Source: Diplocarpon mali
Lineage: Eukaryota; Ascomycota; Leotiomycetes; Helotiales; Drepanopezizaceae
Direction: 5' to 3'
DNA: 64,000 bases
Assembly (NCBI GenBank): GCA_024741835.1
Contig: JAENRP010000120.1
Location: 5,767-69,766, forward strand
Part shown: piece after piece, positions 1 through 10,859 of the stretch
How positions within the stretch are numbered: position 1 is the stretch's first letter
How the letters are laid out: each line of letters begins with the position of its first letter
Translations under genes and position numbers: made by a program
Notes under the pieces: generated by a model
The model's database searches: none
Told to the model about the DNA's origin: nothing
The model's input: only the letters and a program-made list of their open reading frames with translations

Positions 1-35
1 AGAGGAGAGAGAGGAGAGAGACGAGAGAGACGATT
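1..35. repeat. purine-rich AG/GAGA simple repeat
   Basis: The first ~35 bases are almost only A and G, in imperfect GAGAG units with two ACG interruptions. It is a simple-sequence tract at the window edge. No gene is attached to it. Confidence 0.8.
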
Positions 36-139
36 AATGTTTTAGAAAAGGAAAAGAAGTGTTTAGAGTTGCGTCTTTCCAGGTCGGAGTTGGACGTTTT
101 CTTCAAAGGAAAAAAAAAACCAAAAACTGATGCTGTAGA

Positions 140-600
140 GTAGCCGCCTCTTGTCAGAACAAGACTCGTGTTGCGTATCCAGGGTGCCTTGCCGCACAGG
201 AACGGCGAGACGGTCAGTCCCGACGCAGCGGCGAGCCGCACGACGACGCGCCGCCCCGGGAGCACGTCAAGCTTCCCTTGCCGCGCCTCTCCGCGGCCTC
301 GCGTGCGGCGAGATCGGTCCCCCTCTCCCCGAGACGGAGCGCCGCCGGGGACCGGGGACTTGGGACTCGGGATCCGGCTTCGGGCAGGGCGCAGAGGTGC
401 CGGGGTTTCATCTCACGGCTTGCCGGCTTGTCTGCTTGGGTGCACGAGCAGGCTGGTGCGTGGAACTGCTTGCGAGCCGAGCCTGTGTGTCGGGCATCTA
501 GCTGCCCACCTCTCAGGGGGTGGGCAGATGTGTTCAGCGAGGGCGTTGTGTGCGAAGAAGAACCTGGCTAGGAGAGAAGAGAAGCTAGGGCGCGTTGTGA
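140..600. other. GC-rich segment at the left edge, no supported gene
   Basis: This stretch is clearly richer in G and C than the following 29 kb. Several frames are open here on both strands, which is expected in GC-rich DNA because stop codons are AT-rich. None shows a recognisable domain, a signal peptide or a convincing start. I read it as DNA that escaped RIP rather than as a gene. A short real gene cannot be excluded. Confidence 0.4.
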
Positions 601-630
601 TGATGGTTTGAGAGTTGCTTCTTACTGCTA

Positions 631-1745
631 GTTAAGGGCCTTTGAAGGTGAAAGCGGTGAGGTGCAGAGTGATGACGTTAAGGGGAATGGTTTAAGTAGT
701 ATAGTATAAGGTGAGTATATCCTTGGCAAGTTCAACTAGTATAGCCCTAGCCTTATGTTAGTACACTTGATAAGCTTATTAAAGAGTAACTTCTACTACT
801 TATTAAAGGCCTTTGAAATTAAAAGTAGTAATATATAAAAGAGTGTTTCCTTTAAGGGCAAAGTTTTTAAGTAGTATAGTACAAGGTAAGTATATCCTTG
901 GCAAGTTCAACTAGTATAGCCTTAGCCTAATATATAGTAGACTTTAGTCTTAGTGACTAGCTTATTAAAGAGTAGCTTCTACTACTTATTAAAGGCGTTT
1001 GAAAGTAAAAGTAGTAATATGTAGAAGAGTGATTCCTTTAAGGGCAATGTTTTTAAGTAGTATAGTACAAGGTAAGTATATCCTTGGCAAGTTCAACTAG
1101 TATAGCCTTAGCCTAATATATAGTAGACTTTAGTCTTAGTGATAAGCTTATTAAAGAGTAGCTTCTACTACTTATTTGTGACGACTGTCACCATATGGAC
1201 CCCGGTTGGCACCTGGTTCGGCTACACTCCGCTTAGCTAAGCGTAGTACGCGAGACCCGCTTTTGTTCATGTATATATGCTTCATTCTTCCGCTCCTTCT
1301 GAGCTCGTTAGTTGTTGATTCTAAGTTGATTACTCTGAAGGTTTTGACTCGGTTATGTGATCCCTCATGGCTGTGACCCTGCTTTCTACATACACAGAGT
1401 GGTCACATTATTCAAGGCCTTTGAAATTAAAAGTAGTAATATATAAAAGAGTGTTTCCTTTAAGGGCAAAGTTTCAAGTAGTATAGTATAAGGTAAGTAT
1501 ATCCTTGGCAAGTTCAACTAGTATAGCCTTAGCCTAATATATAGTAGACTTTAGTCTTAGTGATAAGCTTATTAAAGAGTAGCTTCTACTACTTATTAAA
1601 GGCGTTTGAAAGTAAAAGTAGTCATATATAGAAGAGTGATTTCTTTAAAGGCGAAGTTTTAAGTAGTATAGTATAAGGTAAGTATATCCTTGGCAAGTTC
1701 AATAAATATAGCCCTAGCCCTAAGTATAGTAGACCACGGTCTTAG
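631..1745. repeat. tandem array of ~185-bp units, five copies
   Basis: Units start near 631, 803, 988, 1413 and 1596. Each begins with a form of AAGGCSTTTGAAA, passes through GTATATCCTTGGCAAGTTCA and ends in AGAGTARCTTCTACTACTTA. The units alternate in type: those at 803 and 1413 read GGCCTTTGAAATT, those at 988 and 1596 read GGCGTTTGAAAGT, so the array looks like a doubled dimer. The first unit is richer in G and C (GGTGAAAGCGG in place of AATTAAAAGTA) and may be closest to the ancestor. The third unit is split by the solo LTR at 1177-1407. No coding sense is seen. Confidence 0.85.
1177..1407. mobile_element. solo LTR inserted in the tandem array
   Basis: The insert starts TGTGACGACTG and ends GTGGTCACA, giving TG...CA ends within the short inverted repeat TGTGAC/GTCACA. 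It is flanked on both sides by TTATT (1172-1176 and 1408-1412), a perfect 5-bp target-site duplication. Removing the insert and one TTATT restores the repeat unit seen in the neighbouring copies. At 231 bp, with no internal coding region, it fits a solo LTR left by LTR-LTR recombination. It keeps CpA and CpG sites that the surroundings have lost. It also holds the 14-bp palindrome CGCTTAGCTAAGCG and a TATATA element. The superfamily is not determined. Confidence 0.85.
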
Positions 1746-2823
1746 TGCATCCATAAATCTCGCAATTCTTCAAATACCCCTTTGTAAGCTCTCCCTCACC
1801 TGGCTCCTTCTTTCAACGCTTCACTGTTCTAAATTGCGTTCAGAGGAGAGAGGGTGCTGCTCTTAGCCAGTAGATTGTTATCTCACCCTCTGAATACATA
1901 CCTCTTATTCTTCCTTTCTCCTTGGGATCTGTTATCATAGGAATACACACCTCTAAGTGAACAGCCCTTGGCAACAACGTCTTTGTCGTGGATTAAAGTA
2001 GGTTTATTTTTAAATTAGATTCATAACTGTGTAATGACTCATTTCAAGAAAAGACGCACAAGACGTGCTGATAGGTTGTTATTAAGTGTAGAACTTAAAA
2101 CAACTCACTGGTTTCTCATGCGTGTATCTGGAGCTATCCTAGATTGCAAGTAGTTGGGTGTTTGCAGCCCATACCGCGAGAAGGTAGGTCACGGCTTTGC
2201 ACGCCGCTCAGCTGCGTAGGGAGGCAGGGGCACGTTCTATTCTCTTCTTCTTTTCTTTCTAGGCCTCTGCTGGCTAGGGGTCAATGCTACAGAGGATAGA
2301 AGGTGGAAGGCGTTGGATTCGAGGTGGGCTTAGGTTAACTTGAAGCTAGAGCTTCTTGTTCCTCTGCTCTTATGTACCACCTGCTACAACCACCGCTGAT
2401 GGGGACTAATACAAGTTGACATGAACAGCAAGCAGCTTCTGCAACGCCAGAGCGAGCTTCAGAGTAAGGATTTTATAGGAATGTTATGTTTATTACTAAG
2501 TTACAAGATGATATTACTATAGTATATTAAGGACTAGTAGTTGTTGCACTGTCACCCTATGCAGCATATGCTTGTCCAGATAACCGTTGTAGAGGAGGTT
2601 ATAACGCCTTGGTGCAATTTATAATTCGTGAGCTGCAGGAGCTGCCATTAACACCCAAATATAGAGACCATCTGTAGAACAGGGGTAGCAAGACATCTTT
2701 ACACTATGCAGTGAACTTCCAGTAGAAGTATTGCTTTAGTCTCTCTATTATATATATAGTGCACGTAGTTCAAATAAGCTAAGTAATATGATAATCACTA
2801 TTAGGAATCATCTCACATAGTTT
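1746..2823. other. AT-rich spacer, no supported feature
   Basis: I see no reading frame, RNA gene or clear repeat between the tandem array and the copia element. A slightly less AT-rich patch lies at about 2150-2460. Confidence 0.5.
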
Positions 2824-2828
2824 ATAGT

Positions 2829-3128
2829 TATAGGTTCTATACTGGTAATCGATATTCACATAAATATAGTTGAGTACTTATTATTAAAAAGAATCTATTA
2901 TAATATCTATCTATCTTTATATAACTGAGATAGTACCTTTATACCTTTAAATGTCCTCCCTCTTATATTCCCTCTTAGCCGTATATAGATATTCTTTTAA
3001 GGTCCTCCGGCTGAATAGCCGTTCGAAATATATACGAAACCCCTTATATCGCATATGGTATAGCTGTATAGGATGACCCTAGGAATAAGGATAGCTTGCC
3101 TCTTGTATAGGAATCTGCGTACTAATAC
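2829..3128 (-). repeat. copia LTR, left copy (3' LTR of the element)
   Basis: This matches 10556-10854 along its whole length; nearly all differences are C/T or G/A transitions. It is the downstream LTR because the element is read right to left. It ends at the left ATAGT duplication. Confidence 0.9.
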
Positions 3129-5066
3129 TAATAGTACTTTCTTTTAAAAAGACCTTTTCAACTTGCATAAGGAAGTACGCAAAATAGGTATATAAAGGAG
3201 GCAGATCGGTAGCAAATAATCAAATAGCAATAAAGAATAGAATAGTAAAGACAAATAGCTTAATAGTAAAGGCAGATGTAATAGGTAATAAGGATAGTAT
3301 ATATATAAAGTAGAATAGCAAAGATAAAGGCAAATAGTAAAGATAAAATAGCAAAGAGAGAAAGGAAAGGTATTTAAGTGATAGAAGCAATCTAAGGTCT
3401 TTGTTTAAGCTTTATAGTAGTGCGATTATAGTCCAGTTGCGTTCTAGTAGGTTTAAGACTCTTTATTAAAGAGTTATCCGGAGTTGTAATCTACTATGGC
3501 TATAAATCATAATGATTTATAGAAGGGAAAAGAGGGGCCTTTAAAAAGGCATATATATTAAGCTTCCCTTCTCCCTTAATCTCTTAACTCTAACTCCTAC
3601 TTCTTGTAAGTAGGTCGATTCCCCTTCTTGCTTTTAAGTTAATTAACCCTTTAGTAGATCTTATCCTATATTATCTTATTACTAATATTATTATTATTAG
3701 TAAGTGCCTTAATAGTTGGCCGACCCCCTTTAATATATATATTACTGACTTAGATAATGCTTGAATGCAACTTAGAAGATCTGCCTAAGGCCTTTCAAGT
3801 GCTATACGTACGTTATACGCGTATAATATTAAGAAAGGAGGCTAGTAAGAATAATACCGGCTATATATGCGCCTTTAATACTCTCACTTCTAAGAAGTAT
3901 AACTACTGCATTACGCAATAGGCTAAGTGTATCTTAGTAAGTGCCCTTTGATATCCTTTTGCTCTAATGACCTTTAATAGATATCCGTTTTAAATACCTA
4001 TTTAGGCTTAGGATAAGTATATTATCCTTTAGGATACTTAAGTTAGCGGTAATATTAAAGCGATCTAAGAGGCGGCCCGAATCCTATCTAAGGAGACTTA
4101 GATATAAATCTCTATAGTCCCGAAGACTTAGGATGCCCTTTAGCTAGCTTAGTTAAATAAAGCTTATACTCTCTGCTATAGTATCGACCTTGCGAACACC
4201 TAGTAAGCTGTATATGCCCTTAAATCTATCTAATATTAATAATTAATTATTCGCAAGATCTATTATACGCTATCTGAAGCAGTAATACTACCCTTAGGCG
4301 TTTTAAAACTTAAGGCGCTAAGGTGCTCAGCTCCCTCTAGTGTATAAAGGGGCTATTTAGCTCGGCTAAGGGCCGCTCTTAGGCTCCTTCTAATAATATC
4401 TGCCGCTAAAAAGGCAAGGGCAGATAGGTGCTTTCTAAGGGCTCTTTAAAGGGTAGGGATCTGGATCTTAGTGATTTAGATAAGCCGAATCCAAAGGAGA
4501 TCGCGGCCGCTCTTACTTAAGTGCGAGCTTAAGAGGAGTAGGCCAACTTGGCCGCTACTTCGGGTAGTAAGGCTTCTAGGCCTTAGGGGTTTAGGGATCT
4601 ATACCTTAGAAATCCTAGTACTTAGGATAGGTGCTTATCAAGGGTAGAATCATTAGTAGATCGTTATCTTTAGCAATATAATAATTGCTGCTTTACTATA
4701 ACCTCCTTCTTTAGTACTACTTAAGTGATAAAAAAAAATGCAAGTACGCGCAGGTAAGTAAGAAAAGATAAAAAGAAGGTAGTAATAGCAAGTGTAGGAA
4801 TATATCTTATAGTAAAATAAAAAATAAATAAAAAAATTGCTAATAGCTCGCAATTAAAAATATTGGATATTATTAATCTAAGACCTTTTTAAGTCTAGTT
4901 ATGCCTTAATAGGCCTTTATACCTATCCCTCCTTTCTAATAGTTATCGAATTAGTATCTACCAATTGCTAAAGGGCCTGATTTAGATTGGCTTTTATTAT
5001 AGCATCGGTAGGGTTGCTAGCGCCATTGATCTAACGTATCTCTATAAGCTCCCTATTCTTATACAA
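3129..5066. other. non-coding or decayed segment between RNase H and the 3' LTR
   Basis: About 1.9 kb lies between the end of the RNase H frame and the left LTR, longer than the short spacer usual in copia elements. No intact frame is present on either strand. On the plus strand, around 3757-3920 and 4400-4690, long codon runs are interrupted almost only by TAA and TAG, the pattern left when CAA, CAG or TGG codons are hit by RIP. This could be a decayed antisense reading frame carried by the element; see the findings. Confidence 0.4.
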
Positions 5067-5477
5067 TTATCGAATAGCTATTATATCGATTATCAATCGC
5101 TTCTCCTTTATAATGCCCAATTTAATAATACACTTATATAAGGAGAGGGAATCTGTATATATAATAGTAGGGAGGCAGGGTAGACTTAGCTTAGCTATTA
5201 CTATATCAATTGTTATAGCTATAGAAACTAGCATATCAATACCCGCTACTATAGCATATAGTTTAAAGGCTAGTACAGCTTTTATCACTCTCTTACACTT
5301 TGTTAAGCTATAGTATAGAATATTGCCTTTTAAAGTAAACTGTGATTCTCCTTCCTCTTTAGTAGCTAATACAATAATATAGCCGATTTGCAAACTTAAA
5401 TCCTTATTATTAGCAAAAGATCCATCGATAAATGCAAATAGTTTAGCGTTCTGTAAATTAATAGTAAGGTAGGTCAA
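5067..5477 (-). pseudogene. copia RNase H domain remnant
   Basis: The 136-codon frame keeps the outline of a fungal copia RNase H: an AFIDGSFANNKD segment near the start with the first catalytic Asp, a KCKRVIKAVLA block, and a later YTDSLSLY segment with another catalytic Asp. In the KAVLAFKLYA block the position that carries the catalytic Glu in active members (family pattern LAxELYA) is Lys, a GAR-to-AAR change of RIP type. The frame happens to lack stops but is not a functional enzyme. It lies downstream of the integrase remnant on the same strand. Confidence 0.8.
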
Positions 5478-7094
5478 GCCTCTTTTAAGGTTGTTTCGAA
5501 TCCACTTAAGTCGCTTATTTAGATTCTCCGCATCTTAAACTATCGGATCCTAGTATTAAGCTATAGCTGACAAATCAAAGGAAGCTTTTGGCTAATAGAT
5601 TATAGCTAAATAAGCTCCTCTTGCTCTTTGCTTTAAGTATTATTACTTATAGCCCTTTTAAAAAGTGTTAACTAATTCTAGCCTTTGGCCCTAGCCCTTT
5701 TATCGCATATATACTATATCCCCTTCCTAAGAAATAATATACCTATTGAAAGCTAATGATTCGGTACTCGATAGGTATTGTATTAGCTTTATAAGGAATC
5801 CTACCCTTTTGATCTCGTCCTCCTCCTTTTTTAAGAAGTCTGCTTCTTTAAGTATTAAAGTGTCGTCCGTTTATATTCCTATTATATTAAAAAAGGGAAA
5901 AGTGCTTAAGGTTAATAATAGATAGGGGTTATAAGTTGAGTTGGCTATACTAAGATTACTATAATAGTGCTTATAATAAGTGCTAAACTAATGATTTCCT
6001 AATTTAGAAATACTATAAAGTAGCAGTACCACTTTAAAGACCGTACCTATAGGGAATAGCTTAGCAATATCTTATAAGGGAAATACAAATATATCGTATA
6101 GTAGCTTCGAAGCTGCTTAGGTATACGCTTATATAATATCCTATAGGCCGAGAATGCCCTTCTTACCCTATTCTTTAAAGTGTTCTTAAATTAATACTAA
6201 AAGTGATACTAAAAGGCGTTAGCTTGCTTATTAGATAGTTGGGGATTAAGTAATTATACCTTCCTTCTTCTTACTAGTATTGTTCCAGGCCTATACAACT
6301 AAGTGTGATTTCTCAAATAGGTAATCTATCTTCTTCCCTTTTATCTTATCAACTATTCTCGATTTAAAGATCCTTTTACCTTTTATAGTAGGGTCATTTT
6401 TATTTATTAGCACAAATACCTCCTTATTTATTAGCCCTTGGTACTCCTTTAGGCGAGATTATTAGAAAGGGCACCTAAGAGTGGTAATCTTACCTTCTGC
6501 CTATAGCTTCTGCGATAGTTCTTAATCCCTATTCTCCTTCTCTATTAAGAATACCTCCGATTTGGCTATATATAGCTTATCGTCTGCTCTAAAGGATATC
6601 TATATCTTAGTATTATAGTTATTATTAATTATAAGAAGGCTGGAAATAGGCTTTATAAAGGGAACCTCTACTCTTAGCGATTACTTACAGCTATTAAGTT
6701 GCAGCTTAGCTAAGCGAGAGGGCTCTACTTCTTTATTAATATCAGTTGCGTTCTACTCCCTTTTAATAGTCGTTTGATTCTTAAGTTTAATTCCTTTAGT
6801 TTCCTTTAAGCAGTTTTCTTTATTATCGATTTTAAACAAACGTACACTTATCGATCTAAAGTACCTTATTCTACTGCCGATATCGACTATATAGGTTTCG
6901 TTCTCTAAGCCTAGGAACTCAAATAGGCCTATCCATCCTCCCTTTTCCTAATATACTAATACTAGGTCTTTTAGCCTTAAATCGTAGATATAAGTAGTTC
7001 TAAGGCCATTTCTTATACCTAAAGCGTCATTAACCTTGCAAGTAGCATAGATCTTCCTTACTTCCTTTATAGCCTTTTTAATTATTACTGCCCT

Positions 7095-7454
7095 TTATTC
7101 TACTAACAGATTTAATAGATCCAGTTCAGTTAGCCTCAGATATGCCTTAAAAATGAGTAAAGTAGGAATTATTCTATTAGACCCTGCTATATTATTAACT
7201 GCTTTAATAGCTATTTGCAGCCTCTTATTATCGCTTAATCGGAGGTATTTAGCTATTATTATCTTAAAGGCATATCTTAAAGGGCGATAATACCATTTGA
7301 CCTTGCTAATAGAGTAGTACGCCTTTATAAGAACCAGTTTAAGGGTTATTCCTATAGATCTTAAAGAGCTTCTAAACTCTGCCGAGTTGAAGTTAGTGCC
7401 GTAGTCGTATATTACAAAATCAAGAGGTTTAATATACGTATTTAGCCAAGCCAA
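7095..7454 (-). pseudogene. copia integrase core remnant
   Basis: This open stretch resembles the second half of a copia integrase core followed by its C-terminal extension. VIYDYGTNFNSAEF matches the block around the second catalytic Asp of the DDE triad. About 35 residues on, the block ISKVKWYYRPLR has Lys where active elements have the catalytic Glu (family pattern GKVERYH). The first catalytic Asp lies upstream in sequence broken by stops. The fragment is 119 codons with no plausible function. It fixes the element as copia, because integrase precedes RNase H in the reading direction. Confidence 0.8.
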
Positions 7455-10400
7455 TTTGAAGGCTCGAAATACTACGTCGGCCGAATATACTTCTATTCCC
7501 TTTTATAAGAACCTTATAGCTTTAAATCCTATCGCTTTATCAACTATATAAAGGGCGTTCCTTCCACTAAACTAAGCAATATCGATATATATAATATAAT
7601 TAAAGTCGATATTATCTTATAGCTTAAATCGGAATCTATAAGGAGCATTAGCGTAAAGTTAATAATATCGGCATATTTCCCTTACTTTTGCTATAATACT
7701 AAAGTCGACGTTATAGCCGGCCTAGTTTAAGAGGTATTTAAGGCGTTTTACTAAAGGATATTTAAATCTTTTATATAGCCTTCGGATCTCTATTTCTATT
7801 AAGTGGCATATATTAATTATACTCTTTAAAGTTATTAGAAGTTACTCTATTATATTAAGTAAGAGCTATAGGTACCTATATTTTCTAACAATTAAGTGTT
7901 TCTCCTTGCCGATAATAAGCAAATTGCGCAGATTATTATATTTAGCTCCTATTTTGTCGAGTTATTATAAGTAGACTAAAAACGGTATATCTGCCTTTAT
8001 AATTAAGAACTCTATAGGGCCTGCCGGTATTCGAATAGTTATCTTGCCAATTGCATTTTATAAACCTATCTTAAAGGTAATTTTATACTTTTCAGCGCTG
8101 AGTGGAGCTAGAACTGCGTCCTATATGTTTTGCAGGGCTTTGAATTAGTTGATTCCTCCTACATTTTTATTTAAAGCGCCTATATTAATTAGGAATCCTT
8201 AAAAGAATTGATCTATCTACTATATTATAAATACCTTAGGGTCCGTTTGTATTAGTTTATTAACCCTTATTATTAAGAGGTATTTAGCCTTCTGCTTTTT
8301 AAGCTAGTCAAGCATAGTTCTTGAGTTATATTCTTAGTTAGAAGCTAGGAATACTATAGTAAAGTTGATATTACTATCCTTAGGGTCACTAATCGCTTAG
8401 TCCTCCTCTTTTGAAGACGTTTCCTACTTATCTTCATTGGTCCTATTGCCCTTTGAATATACTCCTTTGTCTTCCTATAAGAGGTATGCCTTATATGTTT
8501 TATCTATTAGCTTATACCCTTCGGCTTATCGGCTTGCTATATAGCAAGACTTCTAGGCAGCTCTTTCTTCTTCTAAGTGCTTGCTACTATAATAGTCCTT
8601 TTTCTAGCATATAATATACCCTATATAGCCTAGTTTTAGTTAGAAGGTTATTCCTCTCTTATTACCTTAAGCAAACTTTATCTTTCTATTCGAAAAGTAC
8701 GCTATAGATTGCCCTTACTCCTTAGCCAAATAATATTAAAGTCTATTAGTAGCCGAACTAAGGTGCTAGGGTTTAGATGGTCTATCTTAGGCAACTACTC
8801 TTGCGCAAGCCTATAAGCTATCTAATAGAGCTAGGAATGTTGCTAGTAGCTTAAAAAGTGCCATTTAGAATAGCCGATTCTCGGAAACACCTTATATAAG
8901 CCTGTCTCTAATTGATCGATTGTTCCTTATACTAGCATATAGGCCCAATTGCAAGTTCTGCAGCTCCTTAGTATAGTTTTCGAATTAGGTCAAGATCGGT
9001 TTCCCCCTTTAATAGTCTTCTTATCGGAATAGGTCAAATGTTAGCCGAAACCACCTCCTTAGGAATCTGCTACTTCTCTCTTCAGTCTCGTAATTGGCCC
9101 GAATGGCCTCTACTAGCTTAGCAAACTTAAAGTTCTTATTTTGCAAGTACTAATAGTAATATATCAAGGCCGAGTCTTATAGTATAGATGGAAAGGCTCT
9201 ATGCCATATGCTCTAGTCTATCAAGGCTCTTTAGTATAAATCGGCGAATATATAAAGCTTCTTATTAAAGTGATCTTTCCCGCTTAAGTACTAAGTCTCT
9301 TTAGTATATATCTTACTCAGATTTACAAAGGTTTTGGCCTAATCCGAAGTCAAAGGTTCTATAATATACTAGGATAATTAAGCGTCGCTCTAGTTAAGGT
9401 TTAAAAGCGCTCCTAAACCTCTCCCTATAGCAAAGGGTAGTAACGATCCGTCTCTTAATTAGATTAGCGGTATTAGTATCGGATTTAGGATCTCTAGGTA
9501 TTGCAAGACTAAGGTCCATCTTAATCGAAGTTGATAAGGTATTCTTTTAAAGTTATACTATTCGATTGTTTATCTTAAAGTATCTACTTTATATAAGTTA
9601 TCTTATAAAGTGTTATTATTATATCTAAGGTATCCTTACTAAAGCGAGTCTTAGCGTAGTATCTCCTATTCAGCTATAGTAACCCTTTAAGCGGGTAGCT
9701 TGCTTATTCGTATAGACTTAGCAAATTCTGAAATAGACCTTATTCTATATCTCGGAGATTATGCTATAACTGAGTTTAGTACTTCTTAGGTCTATAACTC
9801 TAGCTAGTCTTTTAGCCACTCGTTTCCTTCTTAGTATACTATATCGAAAAGTGCCTAGCCGATCGAAACGCCCTTCTTACGCTAAACGTATACTCTATAG
9901 TACCGAAGGTCGTCCCTTAAGCGTCGTCGAACGTCTTTATTTAGCGATTTAAAGTCGCTAACTGTCCAATCTTAGAATTCCTTTTAGAAGTCCTTAGCAA
10001 GGTATAGCCCTCTCCTTTTGCCGTCTTATAATATCTTTCGGAAGTTCTTTGCGTATTGATCTTTTAGTTTAAGGGCCTCTTCGCTAGGTTAATCCTCCTA
10101 GGGTCTTATATCCCTTTCAAGGTCCCTTAGTATCTGGGGTTACCTTGGATTAAGCGGCATTAATAGTCCCCCTTTGATTATTTCCTAATATTATCCGGAT
10201 ATTACTCTACGCCTTAATAGGGTCCAAAAGAAGTCTAATATAGTTGTATTTTATATATTATTATACTATTATCTAGTTGTAATTAGGATACCAATTGCAC
10301 TCCGGTTTTGCCCTAATTATAATACATAATAGAACGCAAGTAGAAGAGGATAGTATCTACCTTTAAAGTAATAACTCTAGCTAGATTCGCATACCTTTCG

Positions 10401-10555
10401 CCTTTTCCCCTTTAGTAGTAACTGATATTACTTCGTACATTTAGGTTAGTATTTAAGGTAAGCTAGAAATACAATCAAGTACTCCTTAAAATTAAGAAAG
10501 AATTCTTCAGTTTAATAACCTTACTATCTATAGTAAAGGTGCTACTACTAATTAG

Positions 10556-10854
10556 TATAGGTTCTATACTAGTAATCGATATTCATATAAATATAGTTAA
10601 GTACTTATTATTAAAAAGAATCTATTATAATATCTATCTATCTTTATATAACTGAGATAGTACCTTTATACCTTTAAATATCCTCCCTCCTATATTCCCT
10701 CTTAGCCGCATATAGATATCCTTCTAAGGTCCTCTAGCTAAATAGCTGTCCGAAATATATACGAAACCCCTTATATCGCATATGGTACAGCTGTATGGGA
10801 TGACCCTAGGAACGAGGATGGCTTGCCTCTTGCATAGGAATCTGCGTACCAATA
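10556..10854 (-). repeat. copia LTR, right copy (5' LTR of the element)
   Basis: This is the partner of 2829-3128 and the upstream LTR in the minus-strand reading. It is followed on the right by the ATAGT duplication. It keeps somewhat more of the ancestral G and C than the left copy when both are compared with the solo LTR at 19075. Confidence 0.9.
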
Positions 10855-10859
10855 ATAGT

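Larger units (their letters stand above)
2829..10854 (-). mobile_element. full-length, RIP-degraded Ty1/copia LTR retrotransposon
   Basis: Two direct repeats of about 300 bp (2829-3128 and 10556-10854) bound the element. The 5-bp sequence ATAGT precedes it at 2824-2828 and follows it at 10855-10859, a perfect target-site duplication. On the minus strand the LTR reads TATTGGTACGCAG ... GAACCTATA; the unmutated relative at 19075 reads TGTTGG ... CCTACA, so both terminal dinucleotides have been converted by transitions. Internal order on the minus strand is integrase (7454-7095), then RNase H (5477-5067), which is the copia order; gypsy elements have the reverse. Gag should lie at about 8.4-10.3 kb but has no intact frame. 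Stops TAA/TAG are scattered throughout. The element cannot be autonomous. Confidence 0.9.

Noticed and set aside
151..611. Overlapping frames of 97-147 codons at the left edge
   Set aside because: Several frames on both strands are open at once, as expected in GC-rich DNA. No domain, no signal peptide, no consistent codon use.
4653..4853. Short hydrophobic frame inside the copia element
   Set aside because: Made of AT-rich codons (Ile, Tyr, Phe, Leu) typical of RIP-degraded DNA; no start context or homology.
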